Both the position numbers and the translations under genes were made by a program. Source: JAAFIP01 sp031367325 (GTDB lineage Bacteria; Pseudomonadota; Gammaproteobacteria; Burkholderiales; Burkholderiaceae_C). Taken from it: a stretch of DNA of 64,000 nucleotides. The DNA lies in contig JANLPQ010000025.1 of assembly GCA_031367325.1 (NCBI GenBank), forward strand, positions 1-64,000, in the 5' to 3' direction. Shown piece by piece: positions 7,907 through 17,851 of this stretch. Below the pieces are notes generated by a model that made no database searches, was not told the origin of the DNA, and saw only the letters and a list, made by a program, of their open reading frames with translations. Each line of letters opens with the position of its first letter. The first letter of the stretch is position 1.

Positions 7907-8767
7907 ATGACCGTATTGAAACAAACAGGCCAAGCCATGCGAACCTTCGCAGGCGACGTAGCCCAAGGATTTTTTGAGATTGCCCACAATGGTTTTGCCA
8001 TGGTGGGCCTGGTGCTGGCGTTCTTGGCTATCACTATGGTAGCTAAGCCCGAGCTGCGCCTGCAAAGCGAAACCGCCTTGATCGGCTGGCTGCAAGAGCG
8101 CCAGCCCGTGGTAGCGGTGGAAGCTATTGAATCAGAGCCTGACGCCATTGACCGCGCTACCGCCGCCAACCCTAAAGACTTGCCCAAGCAGCAAGCCGCC
8201 GTAGCCTACTGGCTGAGTAAAAAGTACAGCGTAGCCCCCGAGCCTATCTCTGCCCTAGTGGCCGAGGCTTACGACGTGGGTGCCAAAACCAAGATTGAAC
8301 CCACGCTGATTTTGGCCATCATGGCCATTGAGTCCAGCTTTAACCCGTTTGCGCAAAGCCCCGTAGGTGCGCAGGGCCTGATGCAGGTGATGACCACCGT
8401 GCACAGCGACAAGTACGAAGGCTTTGGCGGTAAATTCGCAGCGTTTGACCCCGTGACTAATCTGCGGGTAGGCGTGAAAGTGCTGCAAGACTGTATCGCC
8501 CGCGCAGGGTCGATCGAGGGTGGCCTGCGCCATTACGTCGGCGCTACCAGCGACGAGCGCGAGGGTGGGTACACCGTCAAAGTAATGGCTGAATTTAACC
8601 GTCTACGCCAAGTAGCCGGCGGCAAAGCCATGCCCACCACCGTTCCACCAGCCGCCAGAATCATCCCCGCTACCGCACCCATAAATACCTACACGCCCTT
8701 CACCCCAGCAGTGCAGGCCCCCAAGGCTGATTTAGAAGACAAAATAGCCACTTGGGCCAATTCTTAA
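7907..8767 (+). CDS. Membrane-anchored lytic transglycosylase (SLT family)
   Basis: A 286-residue protein. An N-terminal segment with one membrane helix (AMVGLVLAFLAITMVA, about 34-49) anchors it to the inner membrane facing the periplasm. The SLT domain spans about 120-240, with catalytic Glu E142 in AIESSFNP followed by GAQGLMQVM and a late Tyr-containing segment. It would cleave glycan strands to 1,6-anhydro-muropeptides during wall growth. The ATG at 7907 is chosen because AGAAAGG lies 7 bases before it; an in-frame TTG at 7886 adds seven Arg/Lys-rich residues and is less likely. Confidence 0.88.
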   Translation: MTVLKQTGQAMRTFAGDVAQGFFEIAHNGFAMVGLVLAFLAITMVAKPELRLQSETALIGWLQERQPVVAVEAIESEPDAIDRATAANPKDLPKQQAAVAYWLSKKYSVAPEPISALVAEAYDVGAKTKIEPTLILAIMAIESSFNPFAQSPVGAQGLMQVMTTVHSDKYEGFGGKFAAFDPVTNLRVGVKVLQDCIARAGSIEGGLRHYVGATSDEREGGYTVKVMAEFNRLRQVAGGKAMPTTVPPAARIIPATAPINTYTPFTPAVQAPKADLEDKIATWANS

Positions 8768-8869
8768 ACAAGCCTCGGGTACACTTAGCGTGTACGCAAC
8801 TGGCGATAGGCTCAGGCCCTTTTTACAAGGCACCCAGAGCTGACGTGGGCCACCACTAGGAAGCGTACC

Positions 8870-8900
8870 GCAAGCTGATAAAAAGTTTTATCAGCTTTGC
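8870..8900 (+). terminator. Hairpin after transglycosylase gene
   Basis: Arms GCAAGCTGATAAAA and TTTTATCAGCTTTGC pair over about 13 bp with one bulged base and a very short loop. There is no clean T tract afterwards, so termination is probable rather than certain. Confidence 0.5.
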
Positions 8901-8980
8901 GCTTTAGCCGTGCGCCTGGGCAGCCTCTACTAAAGAGGACACTCCTTAGTTACTTGTAACGACACCCTAGGACTGCCACC

Positions 8981-10225
8981 ATGTTTAATCGTAATATCCT
9001 GATCGAGCAAGCCGACCCCGAGCTGTTTGCCGCCATCACCGCCGAGAACGCCCGCCAAGAGCACCACATAGAGCTGATTGCCTCTGAGAACTATGCCAGC
9101 CCCGCCGTCATGGCCGCGCAAGGCACCCAGCTAACTAACAAATACGCCGAAGGCTACCCCGGCAAACGTTACTACGGCGGCTGCGTGAACGTCGACGTGG
9201 CCGAGACGCTGGCCATTAACCGCGTGAAGCAGCTCTACGGCGCAGACGCCGCCAACGTACAGCCGCACTGCGGTGCCTCGGCCAACCAAGCAGTGTTCCT
9301 CGCATTCTTAAAGCCCGGTGACACCATCATGGGCATGAGCCTGGCCGAAGGCGGCCACTTAACCCACGGTATGCCGCTGAACATGAGCGGTAAGTGGTTT
9401 AACGTGGTGTCTTACGGGCTAGACGCCAAAGAAGAGATTGACTACGACAAGATGGAAGCGCTAGCGCATGAGCACAAGCCTAAGCTCATCATCGCGGGCG
9501 CATCAGCGTACGCCCTGCGCATAGACTTTGAGCGCTTTGCGAAAGTGGCCAAGGCCGTTGGCGCTATCTTTATGGTGGACATGGCCCACTACTCAGGCCT
9601 GATCGCCGGAGGTGTGTACCCTAGCCCCGTGCCGCATGCCGACGTGGTCACCAGCACCACCCACAAAAGCCTGCGTGGCCCGCGTGGCGGCATCATCCTT
9701 ATGAAAGCGCAGCACGAAAAAGCCATTAACAGCGCCATCTTCCCCGGCCTGCAAGGCGGCCCGCTGATGCATGTGATAGCGGCCAAAGCCATCGCCTTTA
9801 AAGAAGCGCTGGAGCCCAGCTTTAAGGTGTACCAACAGCAAATTATGAAAAACGCCGTGGTTATGGCCGAAACATTGGTACAGCGCGGCCTGCGCATCGT
9901 CAGCGGCCGAACCGAAAGCCACCTGATGCTGGTCGATTTGCGGTCCAAAAACATCACCGGCAAAGACGCCGAGGCGATTTTGGGCGACGCGTACATGACG
10001 ATTAACAAAAACGCCATCCCCAACGACCCAGAAAAGCCCATGGTCACCAGTGGCGTGCGCATAGGCACCCCCGCCATGACTACACGAGGCTTTAAAGAGA
10101 TTGAGGCCCGCGCCACGGCCCACCTGATAGCCGACGTACTAGACAACCCCCGCGACGCCGCCAACATTGACGTCGTGCGCGCCAAAGTGGTAGCGCTGAC
10201 CAGCCGGTTCCCGGTGTACGGCTGA
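8981..10225 (+). CDS. glyA: Serine hydroxymethyltransferase
   Basis: A 414-residue PLP enzyme of standard bacterial length. It interconverts serine plus tetrahydrofolate with glycine plus methylene-THF, the main source of one-carbon units. The PLP-binding lysine is K229 in TTHKSLRGPRGG; the N-terminal ELIASENY motif and the GNxxYPG-like AEGYPGKRYYGG are intact. The upstream 8901-8980 has no obvious riboswitch. nrdR follows in the same direction. Confidence 0.97.
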   Translation: MFNRNILIEQADPELFAAITAENARQEHHIELIASENYASPAVMAAQGTQLTNKYAEGYPGKRYYGGCVNVDVAETLAINRVKQLYGADAANVQPHCGASANQAVFLAFLKPGDTIMGMSLAEGGHLTHGMPLNMSGKWFNVVSYGLDAKEEIDYDKMEALAHEHKPKLIIAGASAYALRIDFERFAKVAKAVGAIFMVDMAHYSGLIAGGVYPSPVPHADVVTSTTHKSLRGPRGGIILMKAQHEKAINSAIFPGLQGGPLMHVIAAKAIAFKEALEPSFKVYQQQIMKNAVVMAETLVQRGLRIVSGRTESHLMLVDLRSKNITGKDAEAILGDAYMTINKNAIPNDPEKPMVTSGVRIGTPAMTTRGFKEIEARATAHLIADVLDNPRDAANIDVVRAKVVALTSRFPVYG

Positions 10226-10237
10226 TACACTACCAGC

Positions 10238-10269
10238 AGCATTCAAAGACCCTGTGGTTTTTGAATGCT
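10238..10269 (+). terminator. Strong hairpin after glyA
   Basis: AGCATTCAAAGACC and GGTTTTTGAATGCT form a 14-bp stem with a single G-U pair and a CTGT loop. It is not followed by a T run, but its position 12 bases after the glyA stop suggests transcription end or RNA stabilisation. Confidence 0.55.
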
Positions 10270-10275
10270 ACATAA

Positions 10276-10309
10276 ATAATAGCTGCTTGAGCAGGTTTTA
10301 CTTGGGTTA
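10276..10309 (+). repeat. Dispersed short repeat
   Basis: Consensus copy in the glyA-nrdR spacer. Confidence 0.9.
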
Positions 10310-10346
10310 GCGGCTCAAAATACTCTTAAAAAGGGCTCAAAACGAT

Positions 10347-10796
10347 ATGAAATGCCCTTTTTGCAACCATCTCGACACCCAAGTCGTCGAAACCCGCATC
10401 TCTGAGGACGCGGGCTTTATCCGCCGCCGCCGCCAGTGCGGCGCGTGCGAAAAACGCTTTACCACCTACGAGCGGCCCGAGGTTAACTTCCCCGCCGTCG
10501 TCAAAAAAGACGGCCGCCGCATCGACTACGAAAGCGTCAAGCTGCGCGCCAGCTTTAACCTAGCCCTGCGCAAACGCCCTGTTAGCACCGAACAGGTAGA
10601 CAACGCCATAGAGCGCATAGAAGAAAAACTCCTCAACCTAGGCACCCGCGAGGTACAAAGCCCCCGCATAGGCGAGCTGGTCATGCGCGAGCTAAAAAAA
10701 CTAGACAAAGTAGCCTACGTCCGATTCGCCAGCGTATACCGCAGCTTTGAGGATATTGATGAATTTAGTGCGTTGGTGGATGAGGTGAGGAAGTAG
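10347..10796 (+). CDS. nrdR: Transcriptional repressor NrdR
   Basis: A 149-residue protein with an N-terminal zinc ribbon (C3-x2-C6 and C31-x2-C34-type pairs in CPFCNH and CGACEKR) followed by an ATP-cone domain. NrdR senses ATP/dATP and represses ribonucleotide reductase operons. Length and motifs are standard. It is the last gene of normal base composition before the A/T-rich pilus island. Confidence 0.97.
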   Translation: MKCPFCNHLDTQVVETRISEDAGFIRRRRQCGACEKRFTTYERPEVNFPAVVKKDGRRIDYESVKLRASFNLALRKRPVSTEQVDNAIERIEEKLLNLGTREVQSPRIGELVMRELKKLDKVAYVRFASVYRSFEDIDEFSALVDEVRK

Positions 10797-10881
10797 GCGG
10801 CAGCATGCCTCTCGTCACTTGTTTCAAGCCGTTTATCTAGGCAAGAAGCGTAAGCAGAATAACTTTCTTTAAAATATATGT

Positions 10882-11460
10882 ATGAATATAGATTTGAAGA
10901 AAGCCAAAAAACATAAGCTTGTCAAAGGCTTTACTTTGATTGAATTGCTTGTTGTTATGACTATTTCAGCCATATTAATGACCCTAGCAATGCCGTCTAT
11001 GCGTCAATTTATCGGCAATTGGCAAACCAGCAACTCAGTTAACGCTTTGATCGGTACGCTGCAATTAGCTAGATCTGAGGCCATCAAGCGCGGCCGCACT
11101 GTGCGGATATGTAATAGTAACAACGGATCTAGTTGCGTTGCAGGCAGCAATATTGCTAACGGAGGCTGGAAAAGCGGCTGGATAGCCTATGTTGATAACG
11201 ATGCGAGCGGCACAACCGTAACTGCAGGCGACGAAATTATCTTAGTTCAGAACAAGCTTATCTACATGACCGAGATTAGGTCTAATCAAAATAGCAGTTT
11301 CGCTTTTACTCCAGCTGGCTTAATGCAAAACGCTGTTGGTTCTCAAAAAATAAACTTTGATTGGGATAGTGAAGCTACCATTCGCAAGGGTTTGTGTATC
11401 AGCTTCACTGGGCGTGCACGGGTTGTAGCGGACAACATTGACTGCTCGGGTAATAGCTAA
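10882..11460 (+). CDS. fimT: Type IV pilus minor pilin, FimT/GspH type
   Basis: A 192-residue pseudopilin. A short positive leader ends in KG^FTLIELLVV (prepilin peptidase cut after Gly16, Phe at +1, Glu at +5), followed by one hydrophobic helix and a globular GspH-like domain with a Cys pair. It helps prime pilus assembly and in some bacteria binds DNA. First gene of the six-gene pilus cluster. Codon use is A/T-richer than in nrdR. No strong ribosome site is visible; a TAAAAT box lies about 10 bases upstream of the start. Confidence 0.88.
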   Translation: MNIDLKKAKKHKLVKGFTLIELLVVMTISAILMTLAMPSMRQFIGNWQTSNSVNALIGTLQLARSEAIKRGRTVRICNSNNGSSCVAGSNIANGGWKSGWIAYVDNDASGTTVTAGDEIILVQNKLIYMTEIRSNQNSSFAFTPAGLMQNAVGSQKINFDWDSEATIRKGLCISFTGRARVVADNIDCSGNS

Positions 11461-11483
11461 CTAATTCTGATTTAAACGCATAA

Positions 11484-12047
11484 ATGACAAATCGCACAAA
11501 ACAATCAGGCTCCTCGCTATTAGAAGTGCTGATAGCACTGTTAGTTATTTCTCTAGGAATGCTAGGCATGGCTGGCCTCACAGCAGCTGCTAGCTCGTAC
11601 AACAAGCTTGGTCAAATTCGCAGCTCAGCTATGTTGCTGGTGTCGGATTACGCTGACAGAGCTAGGGCTAACCTGACCGGTTTTGATGCAGATGGCTACA
11701 AAAACATTACCACTTATGCTTATTCAACCACACTGGCTACCGAGTCTGGCTGCACTGATGCCAGCGTAACGGCCAATGCATGCGGGCCCGCCGACATGGC
11801 CGCGCTAGACCAAGTTCAATGGCTCAACATTTTGCGCAGACGCTTGCCGGGCGGCGATGCGTACGTCACCACCAGCAAAGTGTTTGACACTGCCTCTAAC
11901 ACAACACAGCGCACGATGGACATTTGGGTAATGTGGGCGGAGATTGACCAAGCAGCAGGGTTTTCATTAGTAGGTAATTTCGCTTGTCCAGCTGGGGCAG
12001 CCGCTGACAGCACTGTCAAGTGCATGTATTTCAGGATAGCGCTATGA
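11484..12047 (+). CDS. pilV: Type IV pilus minor pilin PilV
   Basis: A 187-residue prepilin with the leader NRTKQSG^SSLLEVLIAL (Gly-Ser cut, Glu at +5) and an N-terminal hydrophobic helix. PilV joins PilW and PilX in the minor-pilin complex that initiates fibre assembly. Its TGA overlaps the ATG of the next gene, indicating translational coupling. Confidence 0.85.
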   Translation: MTNRTKQSGSSLLEVLIALLVISLGMLGMAGLTAAASSYNKLGQIRSSAMLLVSDYADRARANLTGFDADGYKNITTYAYSTTLATESGCTDASVTANACGPADMAALDQVQWLNILRRRLPGGDAYVTTSKVFDTASNTTQRTMDIWVMWAEIDQAAGFSLVGNFACPAGAAADSTVKCMYFRIAL

Positions 12048-13021
12048 AAAACAAATCGCATAGCCATACCCATTCAGCATCAGGGCGCACTCTGATTGAG
12101 CTTTTGATTGCTATGGTCATAGGTCTAGTCATTATGGGCGCTGCATTGGCTATTTATTCCAGTACTACCAGCAGTAGTCGCAGTTCGGAGGCAGCAGCCC
12201 GCTTGAATGAAAATGCCACTATTACCTTAGGTATTTTGCAGCAGCAGCTGCGTTTGGGTGGTTACAGCTCGATTGTCGGATCGCCCACTTATGTAATTCG
12301 AAAAAACTTCACGGGTCCTGGCATACGGGGCTGTACTGGCGGCTTCTCAGCTGGCAGTGCCACAGCTACATTTGCCACTATTGCTTGTAATAACGACACC
12401 ACTAAATCTGATGCACTGGTGGTGCGTTACGAGGCAGATACATCCAATACTAATCCAGTCACAACTGCGCTGGGCACCGTCGTGCCTTCAAACTGCGTGA
12501 GCGCAGGCATTACTGCTACAACGGCATCGGAAGCTACTTCCACTTTAGTTGGGGCTGCTGTCTTGCCTAACTACACCTTAGCTGACAACAGATACTATGT
12601 TAAAAACACAGGTACACCATCAGGTGGGCCAGAGCTTTATTGCACAGGGGCAACTGGCGAAGCAGCCCTAGCGGCTTTTAGTACGCCACAACCGATTATG
12701 GAAGGCGTAGAGCGTATTGAGGTTACTTATGGTGTGGCAGCTTCTGCTGCAGGTACGGTTACTACGGCTTATATGACTGCTCAGGCCATAGACACAGCAT
12801 ATGCGGCTGACTCCAACCGTTGGAACAGGGTTATATCTGCCAGAATTTGTTTGCAAGTTCGCAGCACTGACACGTCTGACAAAACTTCAGTCTCCACGTT
12901 AAGCACCACGAACAAATATTACGACTGCGCAAACGCTCAGCAAACAAGCACTGACGGTTATTTGCGAAGAACCTATACCAGTACGGTGTTGCTCAAAAAT
13001 AAAATACCTTTGCAGCAGTAA
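12044..13021 (+). CDS. pilW: Type IV pilus minor pilin PilW
   Basis: A 325-residue prepilin with the cleavage region ASGRTLIELLIAMV and a long C-terminal domain. The start at 12044 (ATGAAAAAC) is chosen because it overlaps the pilV stop as ATGA and follows AGGA; an upstream in-frame ATG at 12020 would add eight residues inside pilV. The residue before the processing point is Arg-Thr context rather than the usual Gly-Phe, as in other PilW proteins with degenerate sites. Confidence 0.85.
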   Translation: MKNKSHSHTHSASGRTLIELLIAMVIGLVIMGAALAIYSSTTSSSRSSEAAARLNENATITLGILQQQLRLGGYSSIVGSPTYVIRKNFTGPGIRGCTGGFSAGSATATFATIACNNDTTKSDALVVRYEADTSNTNPVTTALGTVVPSNCVSAGITATTASEATSTLVGAAVLPNYTLADNRYYVKNTGTPSGGPELYCTGATGEAALAAFSTPQPIMEGVERIEVTYGVAASAAGTVTTAYMTAQAIDTAYAADSNRWNRVISARICLQVRSTDTSDKTSVSTLSTTNKYYDCANAQQTSTDGYLRRTYTSTVLLKNKIPLQQ

Positions 13022-13024
13022 ATT

Positions 13025-13585
13025 ATGAAACTTACACATCCTATTGGGCTAGCCCATAATCGTGCTAATCAAGAAGGGATTGTTCTTGCTTTAGTCATAG
13101 TACTTTTAGGCATTATCTCTCTTGTAGGCGCTATCAGCATGCGTAATGCTACACAAACGGAGCAAACTACTAACAGCTTGCGCACAGCTGCGTCAGCGCA
13201 GCAAGCTGCTGAGCTAGGGCTAAAGTATTGCGAGTTGGTTGCACAAGACAGGAAGGGCGTGACTTACGCCACAGAGCGGCCCAAAATTATGGGCACTATC
13301 ACAGCCGCTATCAGTAGTGGTGCCTGGAGCCTGACGCCCACATGGGTCACAGCTACCAACAATTTCATAACCGTTCCAGCATCTTATGCGCAGTCTACAG
13401 ATGCCAACTCCGTTCAGTTCAAAACTGCGAATTTACCGCAATGCATTATTGAGCTACTTGGCAATGCAGCCGGCAAAGGTTACGTGGTTACAGCGCGCGG
13501 ATTTGGTAATGATGCCGTCATCAACAGCACCAACGGTGTTACCTCAGGCGCAGAGGCTTGGGTGCAGTCAGTATTAATAGAATAG
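13025..13585 (+). CDS. pilX: Type IV pilus assembly protein PilX
   Basis: A 186-residue protein. The N-terminal region NQEGIVLALVIVLLGIISLV followed by RNATQTEQ matches PilX-type pilus components, which have a non-classical prepilin start. A Glu near the helix (E19) is present. It begins 3 bases after pilW, so co-transcription is expected. Assignment to PilX rests on position before pilY1 and the GI..L..I..L helix. Confidence 0.8.
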   Translation: MKLTHPIGLAHNRANQEGIVLALVIVLLGIISLVGAISMRNATQTEQTTNSLRTAASAQQAAELGLKYCELVAQDRKGVTYATERPKIMGTITAAISSGAWSLTPTWVTATNNFITVPASYAQSTDANSVQFKTANLPQCIIELLGNAAGKGYVVTARGFGNDAVINSTNGVTSGAEAWVQSVLIE

Positions 13586-13598
13586 CAGCAGGATTTAT

Positions 13599-16500
13599 AT
13601 GAAATATTCATTTCCAAATTTTCCAATCAAATCACTGCGACTTTTGCTGATTACGTGCAGCTTAGCAGGCGCTTTATTACCAGCTTGGTCACAGCTATCG
13701 CAAAAACCACTTTTATCAGTAAGCTCTTCGGCCAAGCCTAACCTTATGCTGCTATTAGACAATTCCGGCTCCATGAGGTCCACTATTGTTCCTGATAACT
13801 TTAGAAGTTTGTTTAGCACCACCTTAACACCTGCGAACGCTTACCAATCGCCAGATGCTAACAGGCTGTATTACGATCCTCGTGTGCTGTACACACCCAG
13901 AGTCAACGCAGACGGCACTTTTTTTCCTGCAGGTACAGAGACCAACGCTCTGACAGATATTCGCACTTGGTCTGGCAATGCAGCAGCCAATGGCGTTTTC
14001 TATGTGGAAAATTGCGGTACAGCAAATTGCAGTCAGTTCTTAGGCCCTGAGTACGGGGGTACCATCGGTGCGTTTACCGATACTTTGACTGTGAATTTAT
14101 GCACAACTACTGCAGCAGGAGTGTGTACGGCGATCCAAACCTATACACTGCCCTCGCCAGCAAATTCGACCACTTTTGTAGCTAATGCTTATGTGCCTAA
14201 GTCGGCTGATCGCACTGATTGCATAGCGCTAGCTGGATTCTGTACTTGGTCTGAGGAGCGACAAAACGCCTTGAACTGGCAGATATATTATTCTACTAGG
14301 ATCAAAGCAACCCTCACTGCTACTGGGCAAGCTTTTTCAGACACTAAGTATCTTAATAAATTTCGCTTGGGCTATGGCCGCATGAATGCCTTGCGCGTGC
14401 AAGACAAAGACGGTGAATGGTCGGGAGGATCTAGCCCTGACGATGGTGGATTAATTAAAAGAGGTGTACGCCCTTTTCAAGACGACGCATCACTTGCTGC
14501 TCCTTATAAAACTGAGCGATCAGACTTTTATACTTGGTTGTACCAACAAACAGCCTTTAACGGAACACCAAGCAATCGGTTGTTAGAAGCAGCAGGCGTC
14601 TATTTTACGGATGCCACTTCTACTGGGCCATGGTCTGCTAGCCCTATCATAGGTAGCGCCAAAGCACAACTTGCTTGTCGTCGCAGTAATGCAGTGATGT
14701 TTTCAGATGGCGCATACAACGATGTCCCAACTGATGTCAACAATGTGGATAACGGGGTATTCACCAGCGTACCCAATTCTGTACATAATGCGTTTGGTAA
14801 CAACGGTACTTTTACATATTCCGTCAGTCCATCAAAGACAGCCACCTATGTGGCGTACCCAGACAGTAATAAGCAAACCTTTGCCGATACTGCTATGCGT
14901 TACTGGATGCAAGACCTACGGCCAGATTTAGACGATATCGTGTCGCCCGTAGCAGGTAATCCCGCGTTCTGGCAACACATGGTCTTCTACAGTATCGGTT
15001 TTGGTGTTAGAGGCAGTGTGTCAAACGCAGATGTCGCTGCATATAACGAAAACTACACTAAAGGTAATGCATCAACCCTCAACTGGGGTGTTCCAGCAGC
15101 CAACACTATTACAGCAATTAACGACTATATTCATGCTGCATATACAGGGCGGGGCAAATTTTATTCAGTAAGTTCGGCAAAACAAGTTAAAAAAGCTTTT
15201 GACGATGTTTTGTCGCGCACTGCTGGGCAGTCTGGCAGCGATGCAGGTATCGCAGTAGCCGACACTAACAACGCTCTATCAACATTGGCAGGGGAACTGA
15301 AGTATGTGCCCAACTACAGCGTTTTAGAGAGCACGGGTGACATAACAGCCTATCAATTGAATGCCACAGGCAACGTTGTAAATCCGAATTCTCCGGTCTG
15401 GATCGCTAGCCGCAATATACCTGATGCAGATGTGCGCAATTTGGTAAGCATCTCTGGTATTTCAACTGGCACTGCACTTACAGGCACCTTCACAGCTTTA
15501 CCTGCTGACATCCAAACCGCGATGGGTACAGGCGCTAATGACAGTTATCTAAACTACTTGAGGGGTGCATCTACTGGTATCGATGGCGTTTCTGGAGATA
15601 ACTATAGACTTCGCACTTCGCTATTCGGATCTATTGTTAATAGTCCACCGGCTTATGTACGCGGCGAACTCAACATGGGCTACACGACTAGTTTTGTTGT
15701 AGGTACTCTCACTGGGATTACCACTTACGGCGCCTACACCAAAGCAAAAGCAAACAATAGCCTAGGCGCTTTGTTCGCACCAGCCAACGACGGCGTGGTT
15801 CATGCGTTAGATCCTAAAACCGGTGCTGAAATTATGGGCTACATGCCACGTGCGGCTCTACCTAAAGTTAAGAACTTTGCTCAAGAACCGTACGAATTTC
15901 AATATGTACTTGATGGTCCTATACAAGAAGGGGATATTTACTCCGAAAACAGCTCCACTCCTTCTAAATCCGCTTGGAAAAGTATAGTAGTAGGTACAGG
16001 TGGTCGTGGCGGAAAGTTTGTTTATGCCATGAATATGCCAGTCAAGAGCACTGTCACAGGAACTATTACTGCAGCCGCCCTAACGAAAAACGATTTGCTA
16101 TGGGAGATCAGCAGCAAAGATGCTGATTTTGCCGATCTTGGAAATATTTTGAATCCGCCACAATCGGGTGTTTTAAGCAATGGTCGATGGGTCGTCATTT
16201 TTGGTAACGGTTACTACAGTCCTTCTGGCGAAGCTAGTATCTACATTGTTGATGCACTGAGCGGGGCACTGATTCAAAGAATTTCAACCAACGTAGGTAC
16301 TTCGGCAGACCCAAATGGAATGGGCGGAATTACTTTAGTACGAGGTTACAGCCGTGAGATCGTGGCGGTTTTAGGCGGCGACAAGAAAGGCAACATGTGG
16401 AAATTTGATCTTTTAACTCCCGGTGCTGGAAAACTTGCTTTTGCATCAAACAAACCCTTATTTACCTCTATAAACAACAAGCCTTTTTCAGGTGCACCAG

Positions 16501-17267
16501 CATGGCGTCCTCTACAAGGCGGTATGTTGGTGGTTGCTGCTACAGGCTTGCTAGTTGAAGATACTGATCCAGCAGATACTAGTACACAAACTGTTTACGG
16601 AGTGCTTGACAAGACACCACTTGCCGCACCAGAGGACACAGCAAAATTTCTCGCGCCAGCAGATACCGCAAAACTGCAGCTTCAAACCTCTACATTAGTG
16701 GTCGGAGCCACCAATACAGCAGCTTCTTTTTATAAGGTTTCGAAAAATGCAGTGGACTACACCACCCAAAGTGGCTGGCGCCTAGACTTGACTTACGAAG
16801 CTGGGCAACGCTCTATAGCCGACGTGAATAACTTTTACCAGACAGTTCTCATTGCAACTGTGGTACCTCCAGCCATAGACTCCACCATTGAATCCTGCCC
16901 AGCGAATCAATCAGCTCCTGGTTTTGTTTATCTGCTAGACGCTGATACTGGTGGCAACCCAGACGTTGGTCTTAAGGCACTAGGTAAGGGTAGCGGATTC
17001 GATGTTGACGGTGACGGGTTAGCCGATGGCTATGGTGTTGCAAAAATTTCGGGCTTTCCACGCGGTAGCGTCATCGCACAAGATCAAATTGGCCCTCGAA
17101 CAGAAAGTGTTTTGAAAAAAGGCGACGACAATATACCTTGCGATGGCACGTCACTTGGCGGGACACTGATCGGCGTAGGAAACACCGCTTTACAACTTAA
17201 TTCGCAGTGCGGTGGAGGATTTTTAAGATCTTGGAGACAGCTATTAAATCCACCTTTGATTAAATAA
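13599..17267 (+). CDS. pilY1: Type IV pilus tip adhesin PilY1
   Basis: A 1222-residue exported protein with a signal peptide in the first 30 or so residues. A von Willebrand A-like motif DNSGSM lies at 54-59. The C-terminal half carries the beta-propeller typical of PilY1 (APANDGVVHALDPKTGAE), and a calcium-binding loop DVDGDGLADG lies at 1135-1144. PilY1 sits at the pilus tip and controls extension/retraction, adhesion and surface sensing. The sequence is long and A/T-rich like its neighbours. Ribosome site AGCAGGA before the ATG. Confidence 0.92.
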   Translation: MKYSFPNFPIKSLRLLLITCSLAGALLPAWSQLSQKPLLSVSSSAKPNLMLLLDNSGSMRSTIVPDNFRSLFSTTLTPANAYQSPDANRLYYDPRVLYTPRVNADGTFFPAGTETNALTDIRTWSGNAAANGVFYVENCGTANCSQFLGPEYGGTIGAFTDTLTVNLCTTTAAGVCTAIQTYTLPSPANSTTFVANAYVPKSADRTDCIALAGFCTWSEERQNALNWQIYYSTRIKATLTATGQAFSDTKYLNKFRLGYGRMNALRVQDKDGEWSGGSSPDDGGLIKRGVRPFQDDASLAAPYKTERSDFYTWLYQQTAFNGTPSNRLLEAAGVYFTDATSTGPWSASPIIGSAKAQLACRRSNAVMFSDGAYNDVPTDVNNVDNGVFTSVPNSVHNAFGNNGTFTYSVSPSKTATYVAYPDSNKQTFADTAMRYWMQDLRPDLDDIVSPVAGNPAFWQHMVFYSIGFGVRGSVSNADVAAYNENYTKGNASTLNWGVPAANTITAINDYIHAAYTGRGKFYSVSSAKQVKKAFDDVLSRTAGQSGSDAGIAVADTNNALSTLAGELKYVPNYSVLESTGDITAYQLNATGNVVNPNSPVWIASRNIPDADVRNLVSISGISTGTALTGTFTALPADIQTAMGTGANDSYLNYLRGASTGIDGVSGDNYRLRTSLFGSIVNSPPAYVRGELNMGYTTSFVVGTLTGITTYGAYTKAKANNSLGALFAPANDGVVHALDPKTGAEIMGYMPRAALPKVKNFAQEPYEFQYVLDGPIQEGDIYSENSSTPSKSAWKSIVVGTGGRGGKFVYAMNMPVKSTVTGTITAAALTKNDLLWEISSKDADFADLGNILNPPQSGVLSNGRWVVIFGNGYYSPSGEASIYIVDALSGALIQRISTNVGTSADPNGMGGITLVRGYSREIVAVLGGDKKGNMWKFDLLTPGAGKLAFASNKPLFTSINNKPFSGAPAWRPLQGGMLVVAATGLLVEDTDPADTSTQTVYGVLDKTPLAAPEDTAKFLAPADTAKLQLQTSTLVVGATNTAASFYKVSKNAVDYTTQSGWRLDLTYEAGQRSIADVNNFYQTVLIATVVPPAIDSTIESCPANQSAPGFVYLLDADTGGNPDVGLKALGKGSGFDVDGDGLADGYGVAKISGFPRGSVIAQDQIGPRTESVLKKGDDNIPCDGTSLGGTLIGVGNTALQLNSQCGGGFLRSWRQLLNPPLIK

Positions 17268-17299
17268 TAAGTTTATTTGACAGCTTAAGGAAGATTACG

Positions 17300-17731
17300 A
17301 TGTACTTAAATATGAAAAAAGTCTCTACTGGATTTACGTTAATTGAAATTATGATTGTGGTAGCTATAGTAGCCATACTAGCTGCCATTGCATTACCATC
17401 GTATAAAGAGCAAGTAGCCAAATCTCGACGATCTGAACCTGCTGTAGCATTACTTGAAGCAAGTCAATACATGCGTCGCTATTACTCTGCGAATGATGCG
17501 TTTACTACGACGCTGCCCAGTGGCTTAATCAACATACCCAATAATCAAACTACGGGTACTTACGTTCTTACAGCAGCAATCAACACAACAACTTACACAA
17601 TCACTGCCACTGTTCAAAATCCAAGTCCCATGGCAAGTGATAAATGCGGTAGTTTTGTTTTAAATTCTCAGGGTAGTAGGTTGAATACTGTTGGTGGAAC
17701 TACATCAACTATTGACGGCTGTTGGCGTTAA
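17300..17731 (+). CDS. pilE: Type IV pilin PilE-like
   Basis: A 143-residue pilin with the leader STG^FTLIEIMIVVAIV (classical Gly-Phe cut, Glu at +5), a long N-terminal helix and a C-terminal Cys pair (DKCGSF and DGCWR) forming the D-loop. Probably a minor pilin of the PilE type, as in other fimT-pilVWXY1E clusters. ATG at 17300 follows AAGGAAG by 8 bases. Last gene of the island. Confidence 0.88.
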   Translation: MYLNMKKVSTGFTLIEIMIVVAIVAILAAIALPSYKEQVAKSRRSEPAVALLEASQYMRRYYSANDAFTTTLPSGLINIPNNQTTGTYVLTAAINTTTYTITATVQNPSPMASDKCGSFVLNSQGSRLNTVGGTTSTIDGCWR

Positions 17732-17851
17732 AGCTTGAGCAGACAGTGCTACAAACGATGTTTTTAAATCTATATCAGCTGGATAATCTAAGATTTTGCA
17801 TGACTCATCATGATTTACTAGATGTAGCTTCTTAGTGTGCCATTAGTGTAT